Shown: piece by piece, positions 36,082 to 47,100 of the stretch
Position numbering within the stretch: the stretch's first letter is position 1
Layout: each line of letters begins with the position of its first letter
DNA from: Pratylenchus scribneri
Lineage: Eukaryota; Nematoda; Chromadorea; Rhabditida; Pratylenchidae
Length of the DNA stretch: 64,000 nucleotides
Assembly (NCBI GenBank): GCA_030063045.1
Contig: JAQSEB010000022.1
Location: forward strand, 620,001-684,000
Reading direction: 5' to 3'
Made by a program: the position numbers and the translations under genes
The notes under the pieces: generated by a model
Databases searched by the model: none
Seen by the model: the letters and a program-made list of their open reading frames with translations, nothing else
Told to the model about the DNA's origin: nothing

Positions 36082-36513
36082 ACATTGGTACTGTCTTTTG
36101 TCTATTGTGGAATTGACCCCGGACGGTTTGAAACATTGCTCTTGAACGCATCGAACCAACCTCCCCTACTGGGGTTGCACATTTTCTTTTTTACATATGA
36201 ATTACTTTTATTTTGTTGCAATTTCGATGTTCATTTCAATTATTATTTTCAAATTTATTTTCTCGAAATCCATTCAAACTTCATATTGTTTTTGCTACGG
36301 ATCTTCAAAAATGTACTATTGATTAATAAGGAGAAGAAATATTAAAAGATAAAACTAATAAAAAATCAACGAATTGCTTAAATGTATAAAAAATTTGGTA
36401 ATTGTAAAAAATTGTGGTCTTTATAAACCCATTTGAATATCATTCGAAACAATCATTTTCCATCTTATCAATCAAATTTAACTTAACATCTCCTTAATTT
36501 TTTTCCGAACAAA

Positions 36514-36945
36514 ATGACTGCCAACAAAAATGCCTTCCCAATTTTGTTCGTCAATTTAATTCTCTTGCTGCAATTCAATTGATGCACATAACCAACGCTC
36601 CGAAAATGGATCAAGAATACATCTTCCACAACAATCGTTGTTCTCGAAGTTACATGCTAAAAAATAATGAATAATTAAAATTATTTTTTCTGGAACTTGA
36701 TTAAAAAAAAGTTATGAGAGGAAATTTAAAAAATATCCTACTTCTTTTTGAAATATTTTTATAAATTTTATATGATTGCAATCAAAATCTCAACAAATTA
36801 ATGGTCTAGAAATTGGAAAATGTGGAATGCTATACCTACTTATAATTTGCCATATACGAGACAAATGTAAATGCGCTTTTGAGAGTCTTCTTATATTATA
36901 TATTCCACTGCAACATTCTCCATCCTATTAAAAATCTAAAAAGTC
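36514..36945. pseudogene. K16: chimeric knottin pseudogene with an inversion joint
   Basis: A plus-strand signal exon starts at 36514 (MTANKNAFPILFVNLILL) and is cut at about 36570. There it joins head-on a minus-strand terminal exon (36656-36556) that reads C-x6-CC-x2-C and onward. A second minus-strand exon remnant lies at 36905-36845 (DGECCSGIY then decay). Opposed orientation within one locus shows an inversion breakpoint. Not expressible as a knottin. Confidence 0.6.
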
Positions 36946-36970
36946 ATACAATATTTAAAATAATTTTGTA

Positions 36971-37316
36971 TATATTTTTATTTGGATAGTATGAAGTCTA
37001 GCCTATCCAGAAAGTGTAAACTATTTACATTTTAAATGGATACTTTTTATTTTTAGATAGTATGAAGTCTAGCTTATCCAGAAAGTGTAAACTATTTACA
37101 TTTTAAATGGATAATTTTTATTTGGATAGTATGAAGTCTAGCTTATCCAGAAAGTGTAAACTATTTACATTTTAAATGGATAATTTTTATTTGGATAGTA
37201 TGAAGTCTAGCCTATCCAGAAAGTGTAAACTATTTACATTTTAAATGGATAATTTTTATTTGGATAGTATGAAGTCTAGCCTATCCAGAAAGTGTAAACT
37301 ATTTACATTTTAAATG
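36971..37316. repeat. 69-bp tandem repeat, 5 copies, upstream of K17
   Basis: The unit contains tttggatagtatgaagtcta, gcctatccagaaagtgtaaa and ctatttacattttaaatgga. The same words (gcctatccgg...aaaaaggca...gatttgcattttaggatggataattttgat) occur once in the distal upstream region of other knottin genes. The array is therefore an amplified piece of family upstream DNA, 390-735 nt before the K17 ATG. Confidence 0.9.
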
Positions 37317-37706
37317 TTCACAATTTTGGCTTACGAATTTGAATAGTTTTTTATTTGATAACCAGAAAAAAAAAAGAAAACAAAGTTGATCAGCAGATTT
37401 TTGTCCACAGATTATTTAAAAAAATTTTTTTGATATTGAGAAAAAATGAAAACAATAATATTGTGGCATTTTTGGTCCACGAATTTATTTTTTGTGTTGA
37501 TATTGAGAAAAATCAAAACAATGTTGTTGACATTTTTAGGTCCACTGTAGATTATTTTATTAAGTTTCGATACAGAGATCGCATTTTTTCCTATTTGGAA
37601 GCCTTTATAAACCCGATTGAAAGTCGAATAAATCCATCTTTTTCCATTATATCCATTTTATCCAAATTTCCACATTTTTTTCTCTGCTAAATATTCTACG
37701 AACAAA

Positions 37707-38189
37707 ATGAATGTCTTCTTCTCTTCGTTCAACAAAAATGCCTTCCAAATATTATTCTTCAATTGCCTTTTAATGGCAATTTTGTTGATTCAACAACATT
37801 TTGTGCAAGTGTATGGTTGCCGCGAAGTTACCGATTGTATGTATATTTTAGGATCTAACATTCCGCAGGGGTAATTTTCCTATTCATTGTAGTCATTAAT
37901 TTGTTTATAATGTGATTGCACAAGCATAATTTTTTTAAGCAATTAATCAGGAAAAAAACAAATCAATAACCGGAATATTAGCAAAATATTATTTACAGAT
38001 ACATATATTTTTGAAAGTGGAGGATTAATTTTCTATAATATTTTTTTATAGTTATGCCATGTTTTTAATTATGATGTATGACTTTTAGCATGTGAAAACG
38101 ATAACCAATGTTGCGAACCATTGGGATGCAGTTTACAGGGAATAGGAGGTGTGTGCTTAATAAGCCCTGCTGGTGCTCAAGATAAGTAG
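37707..38189 (+). CDS. K17: secreted single-knot knottin-like peptide, 76 aa
   Basis: Exons 37707-37836 and 38089-38189, phase-1 intron. The signal peptide MNVFFSSFNKNAFQILFFNC ends near VYG. Cysteines are C38-x6-C45-x5-CC-x4-C57-x8-C66, followed by a ten-residue tail ending QDK. The longer CC-to-C and final loops distinguish it from K1 and K2. TATAA lies at 37606. The five-copy upstream repeat ends about 390 nt before the ATG and could alter expression, which is untested. Confidence 0.8.
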
Positions 38190-39259
38190 AATATGTTTAC
38201 ACTTATCTAATGAAGATGAATAAAAATAAACAGCTAAAGATGATGGAATTTATGAAAAAAATTTACAAAATAGATAAACAAAATTTTATGATTTAACATA
38301 AAAATTGTACTGGCATGATTTGAATTGATAAATGTTATTTGATCAAAATTCCTTCTTTTAAAATATATATATGTTGCAGCCGATCTCGTTTTTTAGCCGA
38401 TCTCGTTTTCGGCATGTTCTAGTTATCGTACAGACTTTATCTATAGCTCATTCGATTCGTCAGGGTCGGTTTTTTATTATAAGATTTCAATTTCAGAAAG
38501 ATTTGACAAGTTTAAATCAAAGTTATGGCCAATTGAAATTTCGGGTTTTCAAACCGGTTTAACTAGGGTAGGGCTAGGGCTATGTGCTACAGCAATTTGC
38601 TTTGTTAAACGCTCTTGACCTGCAAAAAAATCAATAAATTAAATTAAAAATTTTATATAATTTTAGTCAACTGTTTGATTCCATGTAATGGATCATTTAT
38701 AAATTTTTTTTAAATAATTTGATTTAGATGTAATATAATTAACTAATTAGTAAAAAAAATAAAATAAATATAGCATTTTGGCAGCGCGCATTGGCGTTTT
38801 GAGAAGACCTTGCCGATTGACACTGTTTAAGCTCTCATGGGCTTTGAAAAATAGTTTTAAATGCGAAAAACTTTCTTCCTTATTCCCCAATCGCTAGAAA
38901 AATTGGAATAGGATGGAATAAAGTTGGGGGCCTCTGGCCTCTACACCAAAAAGGCAATTGATTTGCATTTTAGGATGGATAATTTTGATCATCCGCAATA
39001 TTATATGGGAGAACAAGGAAGCAAAATTGTTCGCTTTTTAGGCACAGTGAATTTCTCTATAAGCAATTCAAGAGTTTAACTTGAAAAAACTTTTAATATT
39101 TTACATAATTAATAAACTTCATTTATCATTTTGAATATTCGAAAAATTTACAAAAAAATAGAAAACAAAGAATAGATATTAAGGATAGAAAAATTTTTGG
39201 ATTTAAATAAAAATCAAAATAAAAACTATCAAGAAAAAAATCACATAGGATAGAAATAA

Positions 39260-39669
39260 TCAAATAGTAAAAAGTTAAAATTAATGCCCGGACCCGGATG
39301 CATAATAAAGCCAATGCCATTGTCCAATAACCATTTGTTTCAATTTGAGGTATTGCCAGGTCCTCTAAATCGGGCACGATGTTGACGTGGATTGCCTTTT
39401 CGGTCCACATCATCTTCATCCATTTTTTTCTTCTCCTTTCTTCGTTTCTTTTCTCTTTTTCTTTCTTCTTTAGCTTCTTTACATGCAATTTTGTGATCCC
39501 GCTGAATAATTTGTTCCTGTGATATGAGGAAAGTTTACAAATTTTTTTATTATTTGAAAATATCAATCCTTTTTTTCTGATCTCGAGCGGTGAAATTAAC
39601 TAAAATTTTATCTGAATCGGCTAAATAAAAACTTAATTTCATTACTAAGCCAATTAAAATAAAAGTCAT
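39260..39669 (-). pseudogene. Possible decayed secreted basic protein gene
   Basis: ATG at 39669 gives a leader-like MTFILIGLVMKLSFYLADSD, then NFTARDQKK. A TCATATCACAG acceptor at about 39523 opens a Lys/Arg/Glu-rich exon (EQIIQRDHKIACKEAKEERK) ending in DRKGNPRQHRARFRG and a stop. A different frame beyond gives LKLKQMVIGQWHWLYYASGS. No good donor connects the first block, and frames change, so I judge it broken. Family unknown. Confidence 0.35.
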
Positions 39670-40693
39670 AAAAATGAGCGTTCCCTTCCTTATTAGAAAT
39701 TATTGATCCAGTTCTCATTATAAAATTCAAATAATTCCCAAACGAAATTTACACATTGCAATTCCTCCTCCAATCAATTTTATGATTTGGCTTATTAGGT
39801 TAATATAAAATCGGTTAAAAATTCTTCTATATTTTTTCGATAAAATTACGACTTAAATATATCAATGTTCTCATTCATTTTAATTTTCAGATTTTCTTGA
39901 TTTTTAAGAGCAAATCTGATAAATTTGCACATTTTTTCCTTTAAAAATATCGATTTTTTTCCCGCTTTGCCATTTTTTTCAAAATTTTTTCCCACTAGCA
40001 ATTCTTCTTATAAATTCATTTATAGTATAGTTAAAGGCATCGCCATCTCCATATTCTTTGCTATGACATTCGCATTGACCGTTCGTACATTTTTTACTGT
40101 TTAATAAAGAGAGAAAAATTTTCCCATTGGATGTCATTATATGAACGTGAATCTTGCTTTGGTGACATTGAGTCGTCGGCCTTATGACCCTACCAAAGAC
40201 CGATCGCATAAAAATCACCAAAATGGGGGTTCTTCAAAAATCAATTCCGTATTTTTTACTTTGCATATTTCATTTAATAGAAAATTCGTTCATAATTGCA
40301 GATAGAATCAAAAAATATTTGAAAATTTGATAATTTAATAAGATGCTGCCAAAAGGAAGCAACTAATGGTGAAAAATTTCCATTTTCGAGAATTTACTTG
40401 AAAAATACTCTCATTGTGTTCAAGGCTTAATGGGAGAAAGAGTTCTCAAACCAATTAAAAATCAGGTGAAAATGAGTGAAATTTGCTCGATTTTTTATGA
40501 ATATCAATTATTAATTAAATTGACTTTTTTTTAAACAGAAATATTAAAAAAAAAATTTATGATAATGTTCAAATAACATTTATCAAAACTATGTATTGCA
40601 ATTATAATTATCGGTTGAATTTGGAAATTTTGTTTTTTGTCCCAAATTCAATCATTCTTATCAGTTGTTTCTTTTTCATATAGATTTTCTCGT

Positions 40694-41413
40694 TCAATCT
40701 AAAGTTTGGCACACACCCCACAGACAGAATTCAGTACAACACTGGTCATTGCTCTCACATTCTAAAAATTATATTGAATTAAAAATAGTTTTTATTTAGA
40801 TCTCATTTTAAATGGAAAATAAGAGAAAATTAAAATTATTACTTTTTAATATCTCGTTTGTTTTATTTTGATTGATTGTTTAAATTTTTTATTTACATAT
40901 ATGAATCAGGGTGATAATTTGGTATGACCAAAAATGTGGCATAGACTATGAAAAATGTGGGAAAAAGTGGCAAAATTTTCCAAAAATGTGGCAAAAAATG
41001 TGGCATTTTCTTAAAATTTGCTAAAAATTCATTTGAAATCTTTTAGAGAATATTTATGGAATTTTAATGATTTTTTAAAAATTTCCAAAATCTGAGAAAT
41101 GTGGCAAAATGTGGGGAAGTCAAAAATGTGGAAAAAATGTGGGAGGATAGTCGAAAATGTGGCAAAAGCCACATTTATGTGGTAAAATGGTCACCCTGAT
41201 ATGAATTGAAATCCCAATCTCAACAAATTATAGTAATAATAAGAAAACTACCACTGTGGAATGCAATATACTAAAATTATACATACGCTGGCCAACATCG
41301 GTACATTGACCATTAACCTGCACAACATCTTGTTGAAGAATGAAAAAAATGATCAGCAAGAGAAATGAGCTGCTGAAGAACAACATTGGAAAAGAACTTT
41401 TGTTGGTAGCCAT
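40694..41413 (-). CDS. K18: secreted single-knot knottin-like peptide, 64 aa
   Basis: Exons 41413-41287 and 40761-40694. The signal peptide MATNKSSFPMLFFSSSFLLL continues through a phenylalanine-rich core to VNGQ. Cysteines are C37-x6-C44-x5-CC-x3-C55-x4-C60. The single phase-1 intron contains the hAT-like MITE at 40907-41198. Splice sites are intact. TATAA on the minus strand is at 41504-41500. The next gene-like unit to its right is the orphan exon K19, about 2.1 kb away. Confidence 0.8.
40907..41198. mobile_element. hAT-like MITE, 292 bp, perfect 8-bp TSD
   Basis: Ends are CAGGGTGA and TCACCCTG, flanked by direct atatgaat (40899-40906 and 41199-41206). The interior repeats aaaatgtggcaaa. 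It sits in the K18 intron and belongs to the same family as 34609-34979. Confidence 0.9.
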
Positions 41414-43515
41414 TTTGTTTGGAGAATATTCGAAATATTGGAATTTGTTTGAAGTTTATGGAATTAAAAATGATGGACTTGTGTGTTTTTCAAAAAGGCT
41501 TATAAAGGCCTCAAAATGGGGCAAATTTGTGTCCGTATCAAAAATTATCCAAATTCATTGACACAAAATACGAACTTTGGTTCGTTTCCCTCATCATAAC
41601 CTGCTGACAAGACAAAATTATCCATCAAAAATGCAAAATCACTTGCCTTTTTGCTAGAGAGGCCAAACTTAAAAATTTTCCATCCAAAATGCAAAATCGC
41701 ATTTCTTTTTGTTGGATATATCAAATATCATTCCATTCAATTCCAACTTTTCTGGAAAAAAAACAAAGATTATTCGCCATTTTGATTACAGAGATTTGGA
41801 TATTAGTTTTCTTTTTTAATACAAAAGAAAATTTGCCGAATTTTGGGTGAAGACCGATCGTAGTAAAAATCAACAAAATGGTAGCCTTTTGTAAGTCACA
41901 GGCCAACTTTTTATTTTGCATATTTCATTCGTTAAAAAATTCTTTCTATATCCAAAAAATATTTAAAAATTTTCAAAAATAAATTTTTGAAAAATCATTC
42001 GCAAAGTAATCATTTGAGAATAATGTAAAAATTAGGAAATAATAGTGAAATGGAATCGAACAAAAAAGGAGGAAGGAATGCCTAATTTGCCAGTTTGGCC
42101 ATAACTTTTGGCAATTTTTCATCCATTTATTGTTTTTAAAGTAAATATTAAAAATGATAAATGGCCTTTAAAAAGAAAAATCATCTATAAAATTAAAATA
42201 AATCACAAAATTTTAAAATAATATAGAATTGGCATTCCTTTATCAATTCATATAAAATTTTAATGAAATTTTAATTTTTTTATAAAGCATAGAAGAAAAA
42301 TAGCACCTATTCCGTCGAATCTAGCTTTCGACCAAATATTGATGAGCTGTATACAAATAACAAAAATTTGAATTCATAAAGCATTTTTGACCAATTATGC
42401 CATTTAAATTAATTTTACCTCGGCCCAGAAGGCCAACAACATTGTTTTCTTTTTTCAATATCAAAAATCTAAAAAAAAATTTCAAAATACGCGAGTCCAA
42501 ATTGAGAATAACTTTTCTACCTTTCCTCCCGAGATAATCTGACAACTGACAAGAACGATCAAAATTATTCAACCACAATGTAAATTCCATGCATTTGCCA
42601 TTTGCCTCATAGGACTCCAAATTTTCCCTAGTTTCAAAGTAAAAAATTATCCAAATTCATGTGCCCAAAATGTGAACAATTTGCTTGCTTCATTTTCTTC
42701 TATCATATTAGGAAGGATTGCTCAAAATTATCCATCCTAAAATGCAAATCCCATGACTTTTTGCCGGATAGGCCAAACATTGTTCATCCAATTTTCAATT
42801 TTCTAGTGAAAAACGAAGCAAAAATTTTTCGTTTTGGACCCACGGATTTGTATGATTTTTTGTTTTAGATTAAATTTGTTTAAAAAAAATTAGATCAAAT
42901 TTAATTATTAAATGAATTGCAATTCCCAAAAATTCTTTTATGATTTGATAAATTTTATTTGAGAAAAATTGCTTAATTCTCTCATCAAGACGCGTCGATT
43001 GATGTATATTTTGACTTGATTTGGAATCATTGATTTTTCATCATGTTATATTTTTTACTTGATAAGATATCAATTAAATGGATATCAGAATCGGCTTCCC
43101 CACCTCTGATTACCCTATATTTAAGATTTTTAATGTAAAATATCATAGTATATTATGTGGCGACATTTCATGCTTTTTCTCCTTGGCGACATTTCGTGCC
43201 GCGACATTTTGAGACGCGACATTTCATGGTTCAGCGCAATGGGGAAATTGGGATGGGAAAGGATGAATTGTCATTTATGGAAGATGGGAATATCAAAATG
43301 CCATCATCTATTCAAATCAATTCCTAATTTCATTTGACCATATCCCAAACAATTGCATTTACATTTATCAGCTGAATTTGGTAATATTGTTCTATTTAAA
43401 ATTTTGTACACATAATTCAATGATCGATCATCGTCTTTAGTTTAATTCTTTTTCATTTAAATTTTTAATTTTTTCATTCATGGAAGAGCAATATTCTCGC
43501 ACATTTTATTCCCTT
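41414..43515. other. Knottin upstream-type repeats without genes
   Basis: The K18 promoter lies at the left. From 41560 to 42850 are several diverged copies of the distal upstream block (gataattttgatcat-type words, both orientations) without signal exons. About 42985-43015 carries GACGCGTCGATTGATGTATA. About 43155-43230 repeats GCGACATTT five times. I see no gene. Confidence 0.45.
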
Positions 43516-43586
43516 TCAAATTCCGTTACATACATTATAAAACCAATGACATTCTCCACTGCAACAAATCTCACCATTTTTACATG
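43516..43586 (-). pseudogene. K19: intact orphan knottin terminal exon
   Basis: After a TTTTTAG acceptor it encodes C-x5-CC-x3-C-x6-C (CKNGEICCSGECHWFYNVC) and a stop at 43516. The exon itself is undamaged, but no signal exon or promoter block is seen before the UGT gene 600 nt upstream on the same strand. It could be spliced to an unseen distant exon or be a stranded relic. Confidence 0.6.
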
Positions 43587-44183
43587 CTAAAAATCATATA
43601 GAAAACTTTGAAAAAAAAAAAAGATTATATGAGAAAATGAAAATATCTTATCCCTTTTGAAAAATATTTTTATGCAAATCATTTTGCTAATTTTTCAAAA
43701 GCTTTTTCGTTTTCATTATAATTTCTAAAATTACGGGGAAATAATCTCCAAACATCGGTTAAAAGCCAAAATCTAAAATATGAAAATGGATACGCCAAAC
43801 CGCTGTGGTGTCGGGCCGACATATTTTTATAATAACTAATCAATGACTGAATTAATTTTAATGATTTTCTTATCAAATTAAATAGCTTACTTTTTGTTTT
43901 TAATAATAATAACTTTATTGAAATTGGTTTAGAATGTATAGAATTATGTTCATAAATAATTTATAAACATCTTTATTATGGATTAACGAAATTTTCAGGA
44001 TATTTTTGGGTATAACTTTATCTCATTTAAATAAAATTAATATTATTTTTATAAAAAAAAAGTTTGTATCCAAATTGCTAATTATTCTAAATGATTATTT
44101 TTAAATATTTTTATTCCATAATAAAATATTCAGCCAAATTTCTTTCATTTTCACTTCCAATTTTCAATCGTATCCAAATCCTC

Positions 44184-47100
44184 TCATAAATGTCCCGCAA
44201 ATAATTCATGCATTCGTGCCAGAAAAACTTTTTCGGGATGTATATGTGCAAACTTTTCTTTCACATCATCAATCGTTTTTGCATGACTGTGTTGAGTTTT
44301 TTAAAATTATTTTTATTCATTTAATAAGGCGATTTATTTTTTATTTATAATTTTATTTTTTTTATGAGGTGCATATCTAGATATCTAGTATCTATCACAG
44401 ATCACACATATGTGTGTTTTCGATTATTCATATGTAAAAATATGTATTATTTTATTTTGTTTTGGTCTACAAATGATTCGTTTTATTTGGAAATATAAAT
44501 TTTTTTAATTAAATTCAATATGGTAACTGGTAAAAAGTATTTTTATTTCTTATTTTATTTTTTATTATTTTTCATTTTTTTTATATATTTTTTATTTTAT
44601 AATTTATTTATTATATATTTTTTAATTTTTATTTTAAATAAACATATAAAATAAAAAAAAATTAATAAATAATTAGAAAAAGAAAAACCTTACCCCAATG
44701 CAATCAACATTTTATCAGTGATGTATTTCACCCCATCGTGCACCGGCCCTTTCACAATCAAAGTCTTGTCCAATATTTCGGCTAGTTTGTTCCAATGTGC
44801 TGCCTCTGCGTTATAGAATTGGTCAGCAGAGAGGGGCATGCAAAGCAGGGCAACACCCATTTGGGCAGCCTCCAGCACACTGTTCATGCCACAGTGGGAA
44901 ATGAACAATACGGTTTCCTCTTGGGCTATATAAATAGAGGGAATAGAATTTCAAAAAAAAATTAAATTCTGTTGTTTTTGAAATTCTGTTGTTTGAAATT
45001 TACTTTTTATGGTTTTAAGATTTAATAGACAAAAGTTTTAGCACTCTGGCCTTTTTTTTAAAAAAAATCTTTATTTTTTAAAAATTAAGGGTCAAAAATG
45101 TATGTGAATAGAACAACTATTTTAGGCAACTCGATTTTTAATGAACTTAGATATTTTAGCCATAATTTCATTTTTCTTACAGCGCATTAAAATGTGAAAG
45201 GATTATTTTTATAAATTTTTTAATATGGGCATGAACTTGTCAAAATCTGATAGAGTATATTTATATTCAAATAACATTTTTTCTTCGCAGAGATTCAGCC
45301 ATTGTTGTGCATTTCCAAATTTTTTTTTCATCCTCATCCACCCCTCCTAAATGGTAAAAACCCTATTCGCTACCGCCCAATTCGCTACCCGTTTTTGTAC
45401 TTATCAGACTCTGGCTACCTGGGATAAAAAGTTAGAAAATCTAATTTGGTGTCATTCAAAAGCTGAGATTCTGCTCTATCGAATGATATTAAAAACTTCC
45501 CGATTGGTTGATTTTTGGCCAAGTTATGGCCAGAAAATACGATTTGGCCATAAAATTCAATATTTGAGCATAACTTGGCCAAAAATCAACCAATCGGGAA
45601 GTTTCTAATATCATTCGATAGAGCAGAATCTCAGCTTTTGAATGATACCAAATTTATTTTATCACAGGGAGCCAGAGTCTGATAAGTAGAAAAACGGGTA
45701 GCGAATCGGGCGGTAGCGAATCCGCCGGTAGGGAATAGATAGACCCCTCATCTCCCAAATTCTCTCATCCTCATCCGCAGTCACATCCAGCAGATGAGGA
45801 GGAATGGATGCAGATTGAGGATGAGGATATCTCATCCGGATTACACTGGATGCATCCGCTCACCTAACAATGCAGGCTGGTTCACCCATGTCATAATGTG
45901 CAAATTTTTAGGCCGCTCTTTCTCTTTGATTTCATTCAATTGGTCCAATTTCCAGATGAACTCATATTCTGGATGGTTCTTTATGAATTGCAGAAAACTA
46001 GCGCGCACATTCCGTGGAATTTGAGCGGTTCTGAATTGCGAGCCCAAGCTGAAGTAAATCAGGCCTTTAGTTTTTTTCGCTTTGGCAATGATTTTCACCT
46101 CGTCTTCATTCAATTGTTTTTCAGTCTGGAATAAATTTGTGGTGATTAGAATTTTTATTTAGTTATTTATGATTATTTTTTTAATTTTTAATTTCGCTTA
46201 TTCTTCTTTTTTGTTGAACTCTTATGCATTCATCTCGTTTAATCCGAGTGGATTTTCCATAAAAAATAATTTATAATAAAATTAAATAATTAATTAAATT
46301 AAATAATTAAAAATTTATATCTGTTAAAATATTTTACCTTTGTTGCTATGCCACCTATGAATGTCATTTTCTTGGGCGGATTCGGCAGTGGAAAGTCCAC
46401 AATCGGCTGTGTGTTCACAAAATAAATTTTCGACTTCTTGAAAAGTTTCTCGAAAATAGTGTGTTCCACCACCCTAGGTTTCTCTTTTTTCCTTCTTTCC
46501 GTTTCCTTTTCCTCTTTTTTCTTTTTTTTGTAATTCTCAATCATTATGACACATTTATCGCCAAATTCTGTGATTGTTTTTTCCACCGCATTCATATCTT
46601 CACCTCTTTTTATTTCCCTCTTCTCCTTGGCTATATCTTTCATCTTTGAGCAGTAATAGGCGTCCTAAGAAGAAATTAAAAATTTTTGATATTTTAGAAA
46701 AATTTTTTTATTTTTTTTTAAAAATTAAATAAAAAATTAAAAAATATATAAATTTACCGCCAAATCGTAATCGTTTTTCGCCTTTTGTATGTTCGTTTTA
46801 TACCGTGTGGCAAGATTGTCTTTTTTTGGAGCACTCCATAGCTCTGAATAAAAAAGAATAATACTAATTTAAAACAATAATATGGTATAAAATAATATAA
46901 TAATATTGATATATAATAAATAATATATTATAAAATTAAAAAAAATTAAAATAATTTATGACCCGGCCGAATAGGTAAATTAAATTTATTTAAAGAATGA
47001 TTTGCTCTCATATTAGGAAGAAGAATTTTAGATTATTAAAAATCGCCAAAATTGATAATAAAAAAAAACAAAAATTGGCAAATTAGTTTGCATAAAAAGG

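Noticed and set aside
42321..42620. 99-codon minus-strand frame
   Set aside because: Matches diverged knottin upstream blocks, which are non-coding elsewhere.
45351..45608. 85-codon frame
   Set aside because: Falls inside the foldback element in the UGT intron and is symmetrical with its inverted arm.
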